Shown here piece after piece: positions 18,411 through 30,138 of a stretch of DNA of 64,000 bases; position 1 is the first letter of the stretch; every line of letters starts with the position of its first letter. The stretch is from Streptococcus sp. DTU_2020_1001019_1_SI_AUS_MUR_006 (lineage in GTDB: Bacteria > Bacillota > Bacilli > Lactobacillales > Streptococcaceae), in assembly GCF_032340315.1 (NCBI RefSeq), contig NZ_CP135436.1:682001-746000 (forward strand). The letters run 5' to 3'. Position numbers and translations under genes: made by a program. The notes below the pieces were generated by a model. The model was given only the letters and a program-made list of their open reading frames with translations. It was not told where the DNA came from and did no database searches.

Positions 18411-20945
18411 ATGACGATAGAAAAATTATCACCTGGCATGCAACAGTATGTGGATATAAAAAAACAATATCCAGATGCTTTTTTGCTCTTTCGTATGGGT
18501 GATTTTTATGAGTTATTTTACGAAGATGCAGTCAATGCTGCCCAGATACTAGAAATCTCACTAACCAGTCGCAATAAGAATGCTGACAATCCTATTCCCA
18601 TGGCTGGAGTTCCTTATCACTCAGCACAACAGTATATTGATGTCCTAGTGGAGCGTGGCTACAAGGTTGCCATTGCTGAGCAGATGGAGGATCCTAAGCA
18701 GGCAGTAGGGGTTGTTAAGCGCGAGGTTGTGCAGGTGATTACCCCTGGTACAGTCGTCGATAGTAGTAAACCAGATAGTCAAAACAACTTTTTGGTGGCT
18801 ATCGACCGTGACGGTCAGCAATTTGGTTTGGCATACATGGACTTAGTGACGGGTGATTTCTATGTGACAGGTTTATTGGATTTTACCCTGGTCTGTGGTG
18901 AAATCCGAAATCTTAAGGCAAGAGAAGTTGTCATCGGCTATGCTTTAACTGAAGAGGAAGAACAGATTCTCAGCCGTCAAATGAATTTGGTGCTTTCTTA
19001 TGAGCAAGAATTATTTGAAGACATACATCTGCTGGATCCACGCTTGGCGCCTATTGAACAAGCTGCCAGCAGTAAGCTACTTCAGTATATTCATCGGACG
19101 CAGATGAGAGAGTTGAATCACTTAAAACCTGTTATTCGCTATGAGATCAAGGATTACTTGCAGATGGATTATGCAACCAAGGCTAGTTTAGATCTAGTAG
19201 AAAATGCTCGCTCAGGTAAGAAACAAGGGAGTCTTTTCTGGTTGCTAGATGAAACTAAGACTGCCATGGGAATGCGTCTTTTGCGCTCTTGGATCCAACG
19301 TCCCTTGATTGACAAGGATCGTATCCTTGAACGTCAGGAGGTTGTACAGGTCTTTCTGGATTATTTCTTTGAACGTAGTGATTTGACAGAAAGCCTAAAG
19401 GGAGTCTACGATATTGAGCGCCTTGCTAGTCGTGTTTCTTTTGGGAAAAGCAATCCTAAAGACCTCTTGCAATTAGCGACTACCTTGGGAAGTGTTCCAA
19501 GAATTCGAGCAATTTTAGAAGGAATGGAGCAACCAGCTCTTGCCTATCTGATTGAACAATTAGATCCTATTCCTGAGTTGGAAAATCTCATTAGTGCAGC
19601 CATTGCTCCAGAAGCTCCTCATGTAATTACAGAGGGTGGCATTATCCGGACTGGCTTTGATGAGACCTTGGATAAGTATCGTCGTGTGCTGAGAGAGGGA
19701 ACCAGCTGGATAGCTGAGATTGAGGCTAAGGAAAGAGAAAATTCTGGCATCAATACTCTCAAGATTGACTACAATAAAAAAGATGGTTACTATTTCCATG
19801 TGACCAACTCGCAGCTCGGTAATGTTCCAGCCCACTTTTTCCGTAAGGCTACGCTAAAAAACTCGGAACGTTTTGGGACAGAGGAGTTGGCTCGTATCGA
19901 GGGAGAAATGCTAGAGGCACGTGAGAAATCAGCAAACTTAGAGTACGAAATTTTTATGCGGATCCGTGAGGAGGTTGGGAAGTATATCCAACGCCTGCAA
20001 GCCCTAGCCCAAGGAATCGCTACTGTCGATGTCTTACAAGGCTTGGCAGTGGTAGCAGAAAATCAACACCTGATTCGTCCAGAGTTCGGAGAGGACTCGC
20101 AAATTGATATCCAAAAAGGTCGTCATGCTGTTGTTGAAAAGGTCATGGGAGCCCAAACCTATATTCCCAATAGTATCCAAATGGGTGAAGATACTAGCAT
20201 CCAGCTGATTACAGGGCCTAATATGAGCGGGAAGTCAACCTATATGCGCCAGCTAGCTATGACAGCAGTCATGGCCCAGATAGGATCTTATGTTCCGGCT
20301 GAGAGTGCTAGTCTTCCTATTTTTGATGCTATCTTCACTCGTATTGGGGCAGCGGATGACTTGGTTTCCGGTCAGTCAACCTTTATGGTCGAGATGATGG
20401 AAGCTAATAATGCTATTGCACATGCTACTGAAAAATCCCTGATTCTCTTTGATGAGTTGGGACGCGGAACGGCAACCTATGATGGCATGGCCCTGGCCCA
20501 AGCGATTATCGAGTATATCCATGAACATATCGGAGCCAAGACTCTCTTTGCAACTCACTATCATGAATTGACTAGCTTAGAATCTAGTCTGGAACATCTG
20601 GTTAATGTCCACGTGGCTACGCTTGAGCAAAATGGTCAGGTTACCTTCCTTCACAAGATCGAAGCAGGACCAGCAGACAAATCATACGGTATTCACGTAG
20701 CTAAGATTGCAGGGTTACCGACAGATTTGCTAGTAAGGGCAGATGCAATATTAACGCAATTAGAGAGTCAAGGTCAGGAAAGTCCTGCTCCAATGAAACA
20801 AACACATGCAGTTTCTGAACAAATTTCCCTATTTGACTCGGCGGAAGAAAATCCTATTCTAGCAGAATTGGCTAAAGTAGATGTGTACAATATGACACCG
20901 ATGCAGGCCATGAATCTCTTGTTAGAATGGAAACAAAAATTATAA
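18411..20945 (+). CDS. mutS: DNA mismatch repair protein MutS (HexA)
   Basis: An 844-residue mismatch sensor. The N-terminal mismatch-binding signature is present ([14 protein letters not shown]), as are the connector, core and clamp regions, and a C-terminal ABC-type ATPase with Walker [11 protein letters not shown] (about residues 601-610) and Walker B-like [25 protein letters not shown] precedes the ATG. It binds mispairs and recruits MutL; in naturally transformable streptococci it also limits integration of mismatched donor DNA. Confidence 0.98.
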   Translation: MTIEKLSPGMQQYVDIKKQYPDAFLLFRMGDFYELFYEDAVNAAQILEISLTSRNKNADNPIPMAGVPYHSAQQYIDVLVERGYKVAIAEQMEDPKQAVGVVKREVVQVITPGTVVDSSKPDSQNNFLVAIDRDGQQFGLAYMDLVTGDFYVTGLLDFTLVCGEIRNLKAREVVIGYALTEEEEQILSRQMNLVLSYEQELFEDIHLLDPRLAPIEQAASSKLLQYIHRTQMRELNHLKPVIRYEIKDYLQMDYATKASLDLVENARSGKKQGSLFWLLDETKTAMGMRLLRSWIQRPLIDKDRILERQEVVQVFLDYFFERSDLTESLKGVYDIERLASRVSFGKSNPKDLLQLATTLGSVPRIRAILEGMEQPALAYLIEQLDPIPELENLISAAIAPEAPHVITEGGIIRTGFDETLDKYRRVLREGTSWIAEIEAKERENSGINTLKIDYNKKDGYYFHVTNSQLGNVPAHFFRKATLKNSERFGTEELARIEGEMLEAREKSANLEYEIFMRIREEVGKYIQRLQALAQGIATVDVLQGLAVVAENQHLIRPEFGEDSQIDIQKGRHAVVEKVMGAQTYIPNSIQMGEDTSIQLITGPNMSGKSTYMRQLAMTAVMAQIGSYVPAESASLPIFDAIFTRIGAADDLVSGQSTFMVEMMEANNAIAHATEKSLILFDELGRGTATYDGMALAQAIIEYIHEHIGAKTLFATHYHELTSLESSLEHLVNVHVATLEQNGQVTFLHKIEAGPADKSYGIHVAKIAGLPTDLLVRADAILTQLESQGQESPAPMKQTHAVSEQISLFDSAEENPILAELAKVDVYNMTPMQAMNLLLEWKQKL

Positions 20946-20982
20946 GCAAAAACCCACTCCGTTTTGTGAGTGGGTTTTTAGG
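20946..20982. terminator. convergent terminator after mutS
   Basis: AAAAACCCACTC pairs with GAGTGGGTTTTT across CGTTTTGT. It serves mutS and the converging DUF3021 gene. Confidence 0.9.
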
Positions 20983-20984
20983 TA

Positions 20985-21443
20985 TTATTTTTTATGAGCC
21001 AATAGTTGATTGATGTGTGCAACTTTTTTAGATTCTCTCTTGTAGAGAACAATCCAGATGATGAGGTAGACGATTGCAAACTCTGGGATGAGTTGAAGGA
21101 TGAAAGTCCAGTGAAGTGGGAACCATCCTGCTAGGATTGCTAGAGGTACAAAACCTAGCAACATAAGGAAGAAGTGAGTGACAGTCGCACGAAGAAGGCT
21201 CCAATCTTGAGCAAATAGACGACCGCCAAAACTAAAGAGGACTCCAATCGCTGCCCAGATAAGCAGACAGTAAAGTAAGACGAGTGATCCATGCACCTGA
21301 TGTTGGGTCATGAATTGACCAATCAAAGAGTTGGGGCTGAGAGGTGCGTAGTTGCTTGGTGAGTAGATAAAAGAAAAGATAATAGATAGGATGAGGCCGA
21401 TGAGGATACCAGTTGTGGCATCGTGGAAAATTTGTTTTTTCAT
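20985..21443 (-). CDS. DUF3021 membrane protein
   Basis: A 152-residue integral membrane protein with four hydrophobic spans (GILIGLILSIIFSF, LVLLYCLLIWAAIGVLF, HFFLMLLGFVPLAI, FAIVYLIIWIVLY). DUF3021 proteins are typically encoded with LytTR regulators, as here, where the starts and stops overlap by ATGA. It may be a membrane partner that modulates the regulator; that is an inference. Confidence 0.82.
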   Translation of the reverse strand: MKKQIFHDATTGILIGLILSIIFSFIYSPSNYAPLSPNSLIGQFMTQHQVHGSLVLLYCLLIWAAIGVLFSFGGRLFAQDWSLLRATVTHFFLMLLGFVPLAILAGWFPLHWTFILQLIPEFAIVYLIIWIVLYKRESKKVAHINQLLAHKK

Positions 21444-21880
21444 AGTTCTAATTTCTCCTTAATGGTTTTGAGGTAACGGCGAGATGAGTAGGTGAAACTG
21501 TCGTTTTTAAGATAGATTTCAATCAAGCCGTTAGAGGTTAGTTTAAGATGACTGATAGCGTCGATGTTGACAATTTCCGATTGGGAAATTTGGATAAAGG
21601 AAGCAGGTAGAATTTCACTTGCTTGGTAAAGACGAATGTCGAGCGCATAGGTTTGGCTATCCGTTTCAGCTAAGACTTTGCGATTTTCAATATATATACG
21701 TTGAATCTTACTAATCTGAATCAAGTAGACCTGGTCTTGGAATTTTCCTTTAAGCGTTTCTTTTTGATCCAGGGATTGGACAAAGTCTTGGACTTTTTGA
21801 ACTCGAGTAGACAAGGTTGACGCTTCGATTATGATTTGTTCTTCGGTGTATTGCTGATCAATATCAAGTCTGAGTTTCAT
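21440..21880 (-). CDS. LytTR-family DNA-binding regulator
   Basis: A 146-residue protein whose C-terminal 100 residues form a LytTR DNA-binding domain (ISKIQRIYIENRKVLAETDS, ILPASFIQISQSEIVNIDAI, FTYSSRRYLKTIKEKL). I start it at 21880 (MKLRLDIDQQ), seven bases after AAGGAGA, instead of an earlier in-frame codon at 21940. It has no receiver domain, so it belongs to the small LytTR/DUF3021 pairs and probably controls its own operon. Confidence 0.88.
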   Translation of the reverse strand: MKLRLDIDQQYTEEQIIIEASTLSTRVQKVQDFVQSLDQKETLKGKFQDQVYLIQISKIQRIYIENRKVLAETDSQTYALDIRLYQASEILPASFIQISQSEIVNIDAISHLKLTSNGLIEIYLKNDSFTYSSRRYLKTIKEKLEL

Positions 21881-22222
21881 AATTTCTCCTTTATAAATTT
21901 GTAATAGAGATCTCTTGCTTACAAATCTATTAAACACCATTTTGTTGACAATTACAAGAAGGTTTGTCTATGTGGTCGGTTGAAGAGCCTATCTGGCAGG
22001 TGACCGTTTTCATAGAATTTTTAGAGTAAGGAAGTCAAAAAATAAGAAGAAATATATTGACAAAAATAGACAAAACGTGGTACAATAATAGACGGTACTT
22101 TTTACTTTTGGTCTCTCAAGAGTGTACAGGGACGTGCTGACAAATGTTGCAAAAGTACACACAGATGATAACTGTCACCAAGTGTATCATCACCAAAAAT
22201 AAAAAAACACAGGAGAATGTAG
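21881..22222. promoter_or_regulatory. LytTR-rpsL intergenic region with rpsL promoter and leader
   Basis: TTGACA (22057-22062) and TACAAT (22081-22086), spaced by 18 bases, form the str operon promoter. About 130 bases of leader follow. In it GTACTTTT (22095-22102) pairs with AAAAGTAC (22151-22158), enclosing smaller hairpins, so the leader is structured. No gene is seen here. Confidence 0.7.
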
Positions 22223-22639
22223 ATGCCTACAATTAACCAATTGGTTCGCAAACCGCGTAAATCAAAAGTAGAAAAATCTAAATCACCAGCTTTGAACGTT
22301 GGTTATAACAGTCATAAAAAAGTTCAAACAAACGTTTCTTCACCACAAAAACGTGGTGTTGCAACTCGTGTTGGAACAATGACACCTAAAAAACCTAACT
22401 CTGCCCTTCGTAAATTTGCTCGTGTACGTTTGAGCAACCTTATCGAAGTTACTGCCTACATCCCAGGTATCGGACACAACTTGCAAGAGCACAGTGTGGT
22501 GCTTCTTCGCGGTGGACGTGTAAAAGACCTTCCAGGGGTACGTTACCATATCGTCCGTGGTGCACTTGATACTGCAGGTGTTAACGATCGTAAACAAGGC
22601 CGTTCTAAATACGGTACTAAACGTCCGAAAAAAGCATAA
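22223..22639 (+). CDS. rpsL: 30S ribosomal protein S12
   Basis: S12 of the small subunit decoding centre. The residues at the classical streptomycin-resistance positions are the wild-type lysines ([10 protein letters not shown] and [11 protein letters not shown]), so this allele should not confer streptomycin resistance. AGGAGAATGTAG precedes the ATG. It is first gene of the str cluster rpsL-rpsG-fusA. Confidence 0.98.
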   Translation: MPTINQLVRKPRKSKVEKSKSPALNVGYNSHKKVQTNVSSPQKRGVATRVGTMTPKKPNSALRKFARVRLSNLIEVTAYIPGIGHNLQEHSVVLLRGGRVKDLPGVRYHIVRGALDTAGVNDRKQGRSKYGTKRPKKA

Positions 22640-22658
22640 GGAAAGGGGATAAAGAGAA

Positions 22659-23129
22659 ATGAGTCGTAAAAATAGAGCTCCAAAACGTGACGTATTGCCA
22701 GATCCGCTTTACAATTCACAATTAGTTACTCGTCTTATCAACCGCGTTATGCTTGACGGTAAACGTGGTACAGCTGCTTCAATCGTTTACGGTGCTTTTG
22801 AACAAATCAAAGAAGTTACTGGTAACGATGCACTTGAAGTATTTGAAACAGCTATGGAAAACATCATGCCTGTACTTGAAGTACGTGCACGTCGTGTCGG
22901 TGGTTCTAACTACCAAGTCCCAGTTGAAGTTCGTCCAGAACGTCGTACAACACTTGGACTTCGTTGGTTGGTAACAATCGCTCGCCTTCGTGGTGAACAC
23001 ACAATGCAAGACCGTCTTGCAAAAGAAATCTTGGATGCTGCTAACAACACTGGTGCAGCAGTTAAGAAACGTGAAGACACTCACCGTATGGCTGAAGCTA
23101 ACCGTGCCTTCGCACACTTCCGTTGGTAA
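22659..23129 (+). CDS. rpsG: 30S ribosomal protein S7
   Basis: A 156-residue S7, a primary 16S rRNA binding protein of the 30S head. The N-terminus [20 protein letters not shown] and the C-terminus [14 protein letters not shown] are typical. It lies 19 bases after rpsL with AAAGGGGAT before the start. Confidence 0.98.
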   Translation: MSRKNRAPKRDVLPDPLYNSQLVTRLINRVMLDGKRGTAASIVYGAFEQIKEVTGNDALEVFETAMENIMPVLEVRARRVGGSNYQVPVEVRPERRTTLGLRWLVTIARLRGEHTMQDRLAKEILDAANNTGAAVKKREDTHRMAEANRAFAHFRW

Positions 23130-23142
23130 AATCATGATGCTA

Positions 23143-23234
23143 GGAACGGCAAGGATGCAAAGTGAAAATAGGAAACTGACGCAGTATTCGACGAATACAA
23201 GGAAGTTTATCTTTTTCACACAGCATCCCGTTCC
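23143..23234 (+). repeat. nested stem-loop element, copy 1 (rpsG-fusA spacer)
   Basis: GGAACG and GGATGC (23143-23158) pair with GCATCC and CGTTCC (23223-23234). Inside, GTGAAAATAGGAAACT pairs with AAGTTTATCTTTTTCAC, and at the tip GTATTC pairs with GAATAC (23184-23198). The core (AAAATAGGAAACT with GTTTATCTTTTT, flanked by AAA and ACA) recurs in opposite orientation at 43546-43633 with different but still paired outer stems. It could belong to one of the small pneumococcal repeat families (RUP or SPRITE), which I cannot confirm from memory. Confidence 0.7.
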
Positions 23235-23348
23235 GGCTCAAATCGGCTAACTAACTTTAGCCCGGGTTCAATTTAGCTCGGTCAGCTCTTAGCTATAACT
23301 CAACTTACCATTCCGCAAGTTGAAACCAACAATAACAAGATAAACATT

Positions 23349-23380
23349 GAGAACGGGTAGGTCCTGCCTATCCGTTTTTA
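23349..23380 (+). terminator. terminator before fusA
   Basis: AACGGGTAGG pairs with CCTATCCGTT and is followed by a T run. fusA has its own -10 (GTTATAATAG) about 35 bases before its start. Confidence 0.85.
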
Positions 23381-23434
23381 TTAAATCGTGTTATAATAGA
23401 ATAGAAATAAAAAAATATAGGAGAAACAAACCTC

Positions 23435-25516
23435 ATGGCACGCGAATTTTCACTTGAAAAAACTCGTAATATCGGTATCATGGCTCACGTCGATGCTGGT
23501 AAAACAACTACAACTGAGCGTATCCTTTACTACACTGGTAAAATCCACAAAATCGGTGAAACTCACGAAGGTGCGTCACAAATGGACTGGATGGAGCAAG
23601 AGCAAGAACGTGGTATCACTATCACATCTGCTGCGACAACAGCTCAATGGAACAACCACCGCGTAAACATCATCGACACACCAGGACACGTGGACTTCAC
23701 TATCGAAGTACAACGTTCTCTTCGTGTATTGGACGGTGCGGTTACAGTTCTTGACTCACAATCAGGTGTTGAGCCTCAAACTGAAACAGTTTGGCGTCAA
23801 GCAACTGAGTACGGAGTTCCACGTATCGTATTTGCCAACAAAATGGACAAAATCGGTGCTGACTTCCTTTACTCAGTAAGCACACTTCACGATCGTCTTC
23901 AAGCTAACGCACACCCAATTCAATTGCCAATCGGTTCTGAAGATGACTTCCGTGGTATCATCGACTTGATCAAGATGAAAGCTGAAATCTATACGAACGA
24001 CCTTGGTACAGATATCCTTGAAGAAGACATTCCGGCTGAATACCTTGAGCAAGCTCAAGAATACCGTGAAAAATTGATCGAAGCAGTTGCTGAAACTGAC
24101 GAAGAATTGATGATGAAATACCTCGAAGGTGAAGAAATCACTAACGAAGAATTGAAAGCTGGTATCCGTAAAGCGACTATCAACGTTGAATTCTTCCCAG
24201 TATTGTGTGGTTCTGCCTTCAAGAACAAAGGTGTTCAATTGATGCTTGATGCGGTTATCGACTACCTTCCAAGCCCACTTGACATCCCAGCGATCAAAGG
24301 TATCAACCCAGATACAGATGAAGAAGAAACTCGTCCTGCATCTGATGAAGAGCCATTTGCAGCTCTTGCCTTCAAGATCATGACTGACCCATTCGTAGGT
24401 CGTTTGACATTCTTCCGTGTTTACTCAGGTGTTCTTCAATCAGGTTCTTACGTATTGAACACTTCTAAAGGTAAACGTGAACGTATCGGACGTATCCTTC
24501 AAATGCACGCTAACAGCCGTCAAGAAATCGACACTGTTTACTCAGGTGATATTGCTGCTGCCGTTGGTTTGAAAGACACTACAACTGGTGACTCATTGAC
24601 AGATGAAAAAGCTAAAATTATCCTTGAGTCAATCAACGTTCCAGAACCAGTTATCCAATTGATGGTTGAGCCTAAATCTAAAGCAGACCAAGACAAGATG
24701 GGTATCGCCCTTCAAAAATTGGCTGAAGAAGATCCAACATTCCGCGTTGAAACTAACGTTGAAACTGGTGAAACAGTTATCTCTGGTATGGGTGAGCTTC
24801 ACCTTGACGTCCTTGTTGACCGTATGCGTCGTGAGTTCAAAGTTGAAGCGAACGTAGGTGCTCCTCAAGTATCTTACCGTGAAACATTCCGCGCTTCTAC
24901 TCAAGCACGTGGATTCTTCAAACGTCAGTCTGGTGGTAAAGGTCAGTTCGGTGATGTATGGATTGAATTTACTCCAAACGAAGAAGGAAAAGGATTCGAA
25001 TTCGAAAACGCAATCGTCGGTGGTGTGGTTCCTCGTGAATTTATCCCAGCGGTTGAAAAAGGTTTGGTAGAATCTATGGCTAACGGTGTTCTTGCTGGTT
25101 ACCCAATGGTTGACGTTAAAGCTAAGCTTTACGATGGTTCATACCACGATGTCGACTCATCTGAAACTGCCTTCAAGATCGCTGCATCTCTTGCACTTAA
25201 AGAAGCTGCTAAGACTGCACAACCAGCTATCCTTGAACCAATGATGCTTGTAACAATCACTGTTCCAGAAGAAAACCTTGGTGATGTTATGGGTCACGTA
25301 ACTGCTCGTCGTGGACGTGTAGATGGTATGGAAGCACACGGTAACAGCCAAATCGTTCGTGCTTACGTTCCACTTGCTGAAATGTTTGGTTACGCAACAG
25401 TTCTTCGTTCTGCATCTCAAGGACGTGGTACATTCATGATGGTATTCGACCACTACGAAGATGTACCTAAGTCAGTACAAGAAGAAATCATTAAGAAAAA
25501 CAAAGGTGAAGAATAA
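23435..25516 (+). CDS. fusA: elongation factor G
   Basis: A 693-residue translocation GTPase. The P-loop AHVDAGKT is at residues 17-24, followed by [18 protein letters not shown] and NKMDK. Domains II to V follow at normal length. AGGAGAAACAAACCTC precedes the ATG. Codon use is that of a highly expressed gene. It shares ancestry with the tet(W) product at 56524 but lies in the core str locus. Confidence 0.98.
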   Translation: MAREFSLEKTRNIGIMAHVDAGKTTTTERILYYTGKIHKIGETHEGASQMDWMEQEQERGITITSAATTAQWNNHRVNIIDTPGHVDFTIEVQRSLRVLDGAVTVLDSQSGVEPQTETVWRQATEYGVPRIVFANKMDKIGADFLYSVSTLHDRLQANAHPIQLPIGSEDDFRGIIDLIKMKAEIYTNDLGTDILEEDIPAEYLEQAQEYREKLIEAVAETDEELMMKYLEGEEITNEELKAGIRKATINVEFFPVLCGSAFKNKGVQLMLDAVIDYLPSPLDIPAIKGINPDTDEEETRPASDEEPFAALAFKIMTDPFVGRLTFFRVYSGVLQSGSYVLNTSKGKRERIGRILQMHANSRQEIDTVYSGDIAAAVGLKDTTTGDSLTDEKAKIILESINVPEPVIQLMVEPKSKADQDKMGIALQKLAEEDPTFRVETNVETGETVISGMGELHLDVLVDRMRREFKVEANVGAPQVSYRETFRASTQARGFFKRQSGGKGQFGDVWIEFTPNEEGKGFEFENAIVGGVVPREFIPAVEKGLVESMANGVLAGYPMVDVKAKLYDGSYHDVDSSETAFKIAASLALKEAAKTAQPAILEPMMLVTITVPEENLGDVMGHVTARRGRVDGMEAHGNSQIVRAYVPLAEMFGYATVLRSASQGRGTFMMVFDHYEDVPKSVQEEIIKKNKGEE

Positions 25517-25525
25517 TTCATCGAC

Positions 25526-25562
25526 ACCCTAAAAGAAGTCACTTTGTGGCTTCTTTTTCTGT
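25526..25562 (+). terminator. fusA terminator
   Basis: AAAAGAAGTCAC / GTGGCTTCTTTTTCT hairpin with a T-rich tail. Confidence 0.8.
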
Positions 25563-25629
25563 TTGGTAGAAATAGGTAAAAGTGCCTCAAATATGGTAAA
25601 ATAGAAGGAGTATATTGTGAGGAAAATGG

Positions 25630-28600
25630 ATGTCAACCACTTTTGAAATTTTAATGAATCAGTTGGGAATACCCGCTGAAATGAGAAATCATGAGGCCTT
25701 CTCTCAGGCTGAAATAGAACAAGTCATTGTCCATAAACGAAGCAAAGTTTGGGAGTTTCATTTTGTTTTTGAAAATATCTTGCCTTTTGAACTTTTTCTA
25801 GAGTTGAAAAGAGGCTTGAAAGAAGAATTCTCAAAAACGGGAAATCAGGCTAGTTTTGAGATAAAAACGCGAAATCAGGAATTTTCTAGAGAACTTTTAC
25901 AAGCCTACTATCGAGAGGCTTTTTCGGATGGTCCTTGTGCTAGTCAAGGTTTTCGTTCTATATATCAGAATTTTCAGGTTCGCTTTGAAAATGACCAGTT
26001 AATCATTGAAGCTTCTGAAGCCGCAGATACTGAGCATTTTAGAAAAAATCATCTGCCAAATCTTAGCAAACAGCTGGAACTTTTTGGCTTTCCTAAATTA
26101 TCCTGCAGTTTAGAAAAAAATGAAGAACTCACGAGGGAAGAGCAAGAGGCCTTTCAGACGGAAAATCAAATGATTATCCAAGCTGCTAATGAAGAAACAC
26201 TTCGGGCTATGGAACAATTGGAACAGATGGCTCCTCCTCCTCCAGCTGAGGATAAACCTGTCTTTGATTTCCAAGCCAAGAAAGCAGCTGCTAAGCCTAA
26301 ACTTGATAAGGCAGAGATTACTCCTATGATCGAGGTCAATACTGAAGAAAATAGATTGGTTTTTGAAGGAGTTGTCTTTGATGTTGAGCATAAGGTGACT
26401 AGAACAGGTCGTGTCTTGATTAACTTCAAGATGACGGACTATACTTCCAGTTTCTCTATGCAAAAATGGGTCAAGAATGAAGAAGAAGCTCAGAAGTTTG
26501 ACATGATCAAGAAAAACTCTTGGCTCCGTGTTCGAGGAAATGTCGAGGTAAATAATTTCACGCGAGACTTGACCATGAATGTACAGGATGTTCAGGAAGT
26601 CGTTCACTATGAGCGTAAAGACTTGATGCCAGAGGGAGAGCGTCGTGTTGAGTTCCATGCCCATACCAATATGTCGACCATGGATGCTCTACCTGAAGTT
26701 GAAGAACTCGTTGCGAAAGCAGCTAAATGGGGTCATAAAGCGGTAGCAATCACGGACCACGGAAATGTTCAATCCTTCCCTCATGGCTATAAGGCTGCTA
26801 AGAAAGCAGGCATCCAGCTGATCTATGGGATGGAAGCTAATATCGTTGAAGACCGTGTACCTATCGTCTATAATGAAGTTGAGATGGATTTGTCTGAAGC
26901 AACCTATGTAGTCTTTGACGTGGAAACGACTGGACTTTCAGCTATCTATAATGACTTGATTCAGGTCGCAGCTTCTAAGATGTATAAGGGCAATATCGTA
27001 GCTGAATTTGATGAATTTATCAATCCTGGTCACCCCTTATCAGCCTTTACTACTGAATTGACAGGAATTACGGATGAGCATGTGAAAAATGCCAAACCCT
27101 TGGTTCAAGTTCTGAAAGAATTCCAAGAGTTTTGTAAGGATACCGTTCTTGTAGCCCACAATGCAACCTTTGACGTTGGCTTTATGAATGCCAACTATGA
27201 ACGTCATGGCCTGCCAAAAATCACTCAACCTGTTATTGATACGTTAGAATTCGCAAGAAATCTCTATCCTGAATATAAACGTCATGGTCTAGGGCCTTTG
27301 ACTAAGCGTTTTGGAGTTGCCCTAGAACACCATCACATGGCCAACTATGATGCGGAAGCAACTGGCCGTCTGCTTTTCATCTTTATCAAAGAAGTAGCAG
27401 AAAAGTATGGTGTGACAGATTTGGCACGATTAAACCTTGATTTAATCAGTCCAAATTCTTATAAAAAAGCTCGCGTCAAGCATGCAACTATCTATGTAAA
27501 AAATCAAGTAGGCTTGAAAAATATCTTTAAGCTGGTTTCTCTCTCAAATACCCAGTATTTTGAAGGAGTTCCACGGATTCCACGTACAGTACTAGATGCC
27601 CATCGAGAAGGTTTAATCTTGGGTTCTGCTTGTACAGAAGGGGAAGTCTTTGATGCAGTCGTATCACAAGGTGTTGATGCAGCGGTCGAAGTTGCTAAAT
27701 ACTATGACTTTATCGAGGTGATGCCTCCGGCAATCTATGAACCTCTGATTGCCAAAGAGCAGGTCAAGGACATGGAAGAACTCCAAACCATTATCAAGAG
27801 TTTGATAGAGGTTGGAGATCGCCTCGGCAAGCCGGTTCTTGCGACAGGAAATGTCCACTATCTCGAACCCGAGGATGAAATTTATCGAGAAATCATTGTC
27901 CGCAGTCTGGGTCAGGGAGCAATGATTAACCGAACGATCGGTCACGGAGAAGCTGCCCAACCAGCTCCGCTACCAAAGGCACATTTTAGAACGACTAATG
28001 AAATGTTGGATGAATTTGCCTTTCTAGGAGAAGATTTGGCTCGCAAAATCGTCATTGAAAATACCAATGCCCTAGCAGAAATCTTTGAACCGGTGGAGGT
28101 TGTAAAGGGTGATTTGTACACGCCTTTCATTGACAAAGCCGAAGAAACAGTTGCTGAATTAACCTATAAAAAAGCCTTTGAAATCTATGGAAATCCACTC
28201 CCAGATATCGTTGATTTGCGGATTGAAAAGGAATTGACCTCTATCTTGGGGAATGGATTTGCCGTGATTTATCTGGCTTCACAGATGCTAGTGCACCGTT
28301 CCAACGAACGGGGTTACTTGGTTGGTTCCCGTGGGTCTGTTGGATCTAGTTTCGTTGCAACCATGATTGGGATTACCGAGGTCAATCCTCTCTCTCCTCA
28401 CTATGTCTGTGGTCAGTGTCAGTACAGTGAGTTTATCACGGATGGTTCCTACGGTTCAGGTTTTGATATGCCAAATAAAGACTGTCCAAACTGTGGCAAT
28501 AAGCTTAGCAAGAATGGACAGGACATTCCTTTCGAGACCTTCCTTGGTTTTGACGGGGATAAGGTTCCCGATATCGATTTGAACTTCTCGGGGGAAGATC

Positions 28601-30024
28601 AACCGAGCGCCCATTTGGATGTACGTGATATCTTTGGGGAAGAATATGCCTTCCGTGCAGGAACGGTAGGTACGGTGGCTGCTAAAACAGCCTATGGATT
28701 TGTCAAAGGTTACGAACGCGACTATGGTAAGTTCTACCGAGAAGCCGAGGTGGAGCGCCTAGCCCAAGGAGCTGCCGGTGTCAAACGGACGACTGGTCAG
28801 CACCCGGGAGGAATCGTTGTTATTCCAAACTATATGGATGTCTATGACTTTACACCAGTACAATATCCTGCAGATGATGTGACTGCTGAATGGCAAACCA
28901 CTCACTTTAACTTCCACGATATCGATGAGAACGTCCTCAAGCTCGATGTCCTTGGTCATGATGATCCGACCATGATTCGGAAACTGCAAGACTTATCAGG
29001 CATTGATCCAAATGATATTCCGATGGACGACCCAGGTGTCATGGCTCTCTTCTCGGGCACAGATATCCTGGGAGTGACGCCTGATCAAATCGGGACTTCA
29101 ACTGGTATGCTTGGAATTCCAGAGTTTGGAACTAACTTTGTTCGAGGTATGGTGGATGAAACCCATCCGACGACCTTTGCCGAGTTGCTACAGCTTTCTG
29201 GTCTGTCTCACGGTACTGACGTTTGGTTGGGAAATGCCCAAGACTTGATTAAGGCTGGAATTGCAGACCTATCAACCGTTATCGGATGTCGGGATGACAT
29301 CATGGTTTACCTCATGCACGCTGGTCTAGATCCAAAGATGGCCTTTACTATCATGGAGCGTGTACGTAAGGGATTGTGGCTCAAAATCTCAGAAGAAGAG
29401 CGCAACGGTTATATCGAAGCCATGAAGGCCAACAATGTGCCTGAGTGGTATATCGAATCTTGTGGAAAAATCAAGTACATGTTCCCTAAAGCCCACGCGG
29501 CTGCCTACGTTATGATGGCTCTTCGAGTAGCCTACTTCAAGGTTCACCATCCGATTTATTACTACTGTGCTTACTTCTCCATCCGTGCCAAGGCCTTTGA
29601 TATCAAGACCATGGGGGCAGGCTTGGATGCGATTAAACGCAAGATGCAAGAAATTGCTGAAAAGCGAAAGAACAATGAAGCTTCCAACGTAGAAATTGAC
29701 CTTTACACAACACTTGAAATCGTCAATGAGATGTGGGAACGTGGTTTTAAATTTGGAAAGTTAGACCTCTATCGTAGTGATGCGACTGAATTCATCATCG
29801 ACGGAGATACCCTCATCCCACCATTTGTCGCTATGGATGGTCTAGGAGAGAACGTTGCTAAGCAATTGGTTCGTGCTCGTCAAGAGGGAGAATTCCTCTC
29901 TAAAACCGAACTACGCAAGCGTGGTGGACTTTCCTCAACTTTAGTTGAAAAGATGGATGAAATGGGAATTCTCGGCAATATGCCAGAGGATAATCAGTTG
30001 AGCTTGTTTGATGATTTGTTTTAA
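25630..30024 (+). CDS. polC: DNA polymerase III PolC, alpha subunit
   Basis: The 1464-residue Gram-positive replicative polymerase. It shows an OB-like region (about 240-320), a PHP domain ([13 protein letters not shown] near 341) split by a DEDDh 3'-5' exonuclease (VFDVETTG near 428; [14 protein letters not shown]), a zinc-binding CGQCQY...CPNCG segment near 925, and polymerase motifs including GSRGSVGSS and [11 protein letters not shown] second ATG lies four bases upstream out of frame. It ends in a clamp-binding type motif (QLSLFDDLF). Confidence 0.98.
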   Translation: MSTTFEILMNQLGIPAEMRNHEAFSQAEIEQVIVHKRSKVWEFHFVFENILPFELFLELKRGLKEEFSKTGNQASFEIKTRNQEFSRELLQAYYREAFSDGPCASQGFRSIYQNFQVRFENDQLIIEASEAADTEHFRKNHLPNLSKQLELFGFPKLSCSLEKNEELTREEQEAFQTENQMIIQAANEETLRAMEQLEQMAPPPPAEDKPVFDFQAKKAAAKPKLDKAEITPMIEVNTEENRLVFEGVVFDVEHKVTRTGRVLINFKMTDYTSSFSMQKWVKNEEEAQKFDMIKKNSWLRVRGNVEVNNFTRDLTMNVQDVQEVVHYERKDLMPEGERRVEFHAHTNMSTMDALPEVEELVAKAAKWGHKAVAITDHGNVQSFPHGYKAAKKAGIQLIYGMEANIVEDRVPIVYNEVEMDLSEATYVVFDVETTGLSAIYNDLIQVAASKMYKGNIVAEFDEFINPGHPLSAFTTELTGITDEHVKNAKPLVQVLKEFQEFCKDTVLVAHNATFDVGFMNANYERHGLPKITQPVIDTLEFARNLYPEYKRHGLGPLTKRFGVALEHHHMANYDAEATGRLLFIFIKEVAEKYGVTDLARLNLDLISPNSYKKARVKHATIYVKNQVGLKNIFKLVSLSNTQYFEGVPRIPRTVLDAHREGLILGSACTEGEVFDAVVSQGVDAAVEVAKYYDFIEVMPPAIYEPLIAKEQVKDMEELQTIIKSLIEVGDRLGKPVLATGNVHYLEPEDEIYREIIVRSLGQGAMINRTIGHGEAAQPAPLPKAHFRTTNEMLDEFAFLGEDLARKIVIENTNALAEIFEPVEVVKGDLYTPFIDKAEETVAELTYKKAFEIYGNPLPDIVDLRIEKELTSILGNGFAVIYLASQMLVHRSNERGYLVGSRGSVGSSFVATMIGITEVNPLSPHYVCGQCQYSEFITDGSYGSGFDMPNKDCPNCGNKLSKNGQDIPFETFLGFDGDKVPDIDLNFSGEDQPSAHLDVRDIFGEEYAFRAGTVGTVAAKTAYGFVKGYERDYGKFYREAEVERLAQGAAGVKRTTGQHPGGIVVIPNYMDVYDFTPVQYPADDVTAEWQTTHFNFHDIDENVLKLDVLGHDDPTMIRKLQDLSGIDPNDIPMDDPGVMALFSGTDILGVTPDQIGTSTGMLGIPEFGTNFVRGMVDETHPTTFAELLQLSGLSHGTDVWLGNAQDLIKAGIADLSTVIGCRDDIMVYLMHAGLDPKMAFTIMERVRKGLWLKISEEERNGYIEAMKANNVPEWYIESCGKIKYMFPKAHAAAYVMMALRVAYFKVHHPIYYYCAYFSIRAKAFDIKTMGAGLDAIKRKMQEIAEKRKNNEASNVEIDLYTTLEIVNEMWERGFKFGKLDLYRSDATEFIIDGDTLIPPFVAMDGLGENVAKQLVRARQEGEFLSKTELRKRGGLSSTLVEKMDEMGILGNMPEDNQLSLFDDLF

Positions 30025-30068
30025 GAAGGCAGATTAGCCCCAATTTAACAGAGATGTTTGATAATTAA

Positions 30069-30110
30069 AAAAATAACAGGACATTGGACAATCCTGTTAT
30101 TTTTTAATTG
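30069..30110 (+). terminator. polC terminator
   Basis: AAAATAACAGGA pairs with TCCTGTTATTTTTT. Confidence 0.88.
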
Positions 30111-30138
30111 TGAACATAAATATACAACGGCTAGATTA

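Noticed and set aside
22223..22639. Streptomycin-resistance allele of rpsL
   Set aside because: Lysines at both classical positions are wild type.
22779..23219. 146-codon minus-strand frame over rpsG
   Set aside because: Antisense shadow of a biased highly expressed gene.
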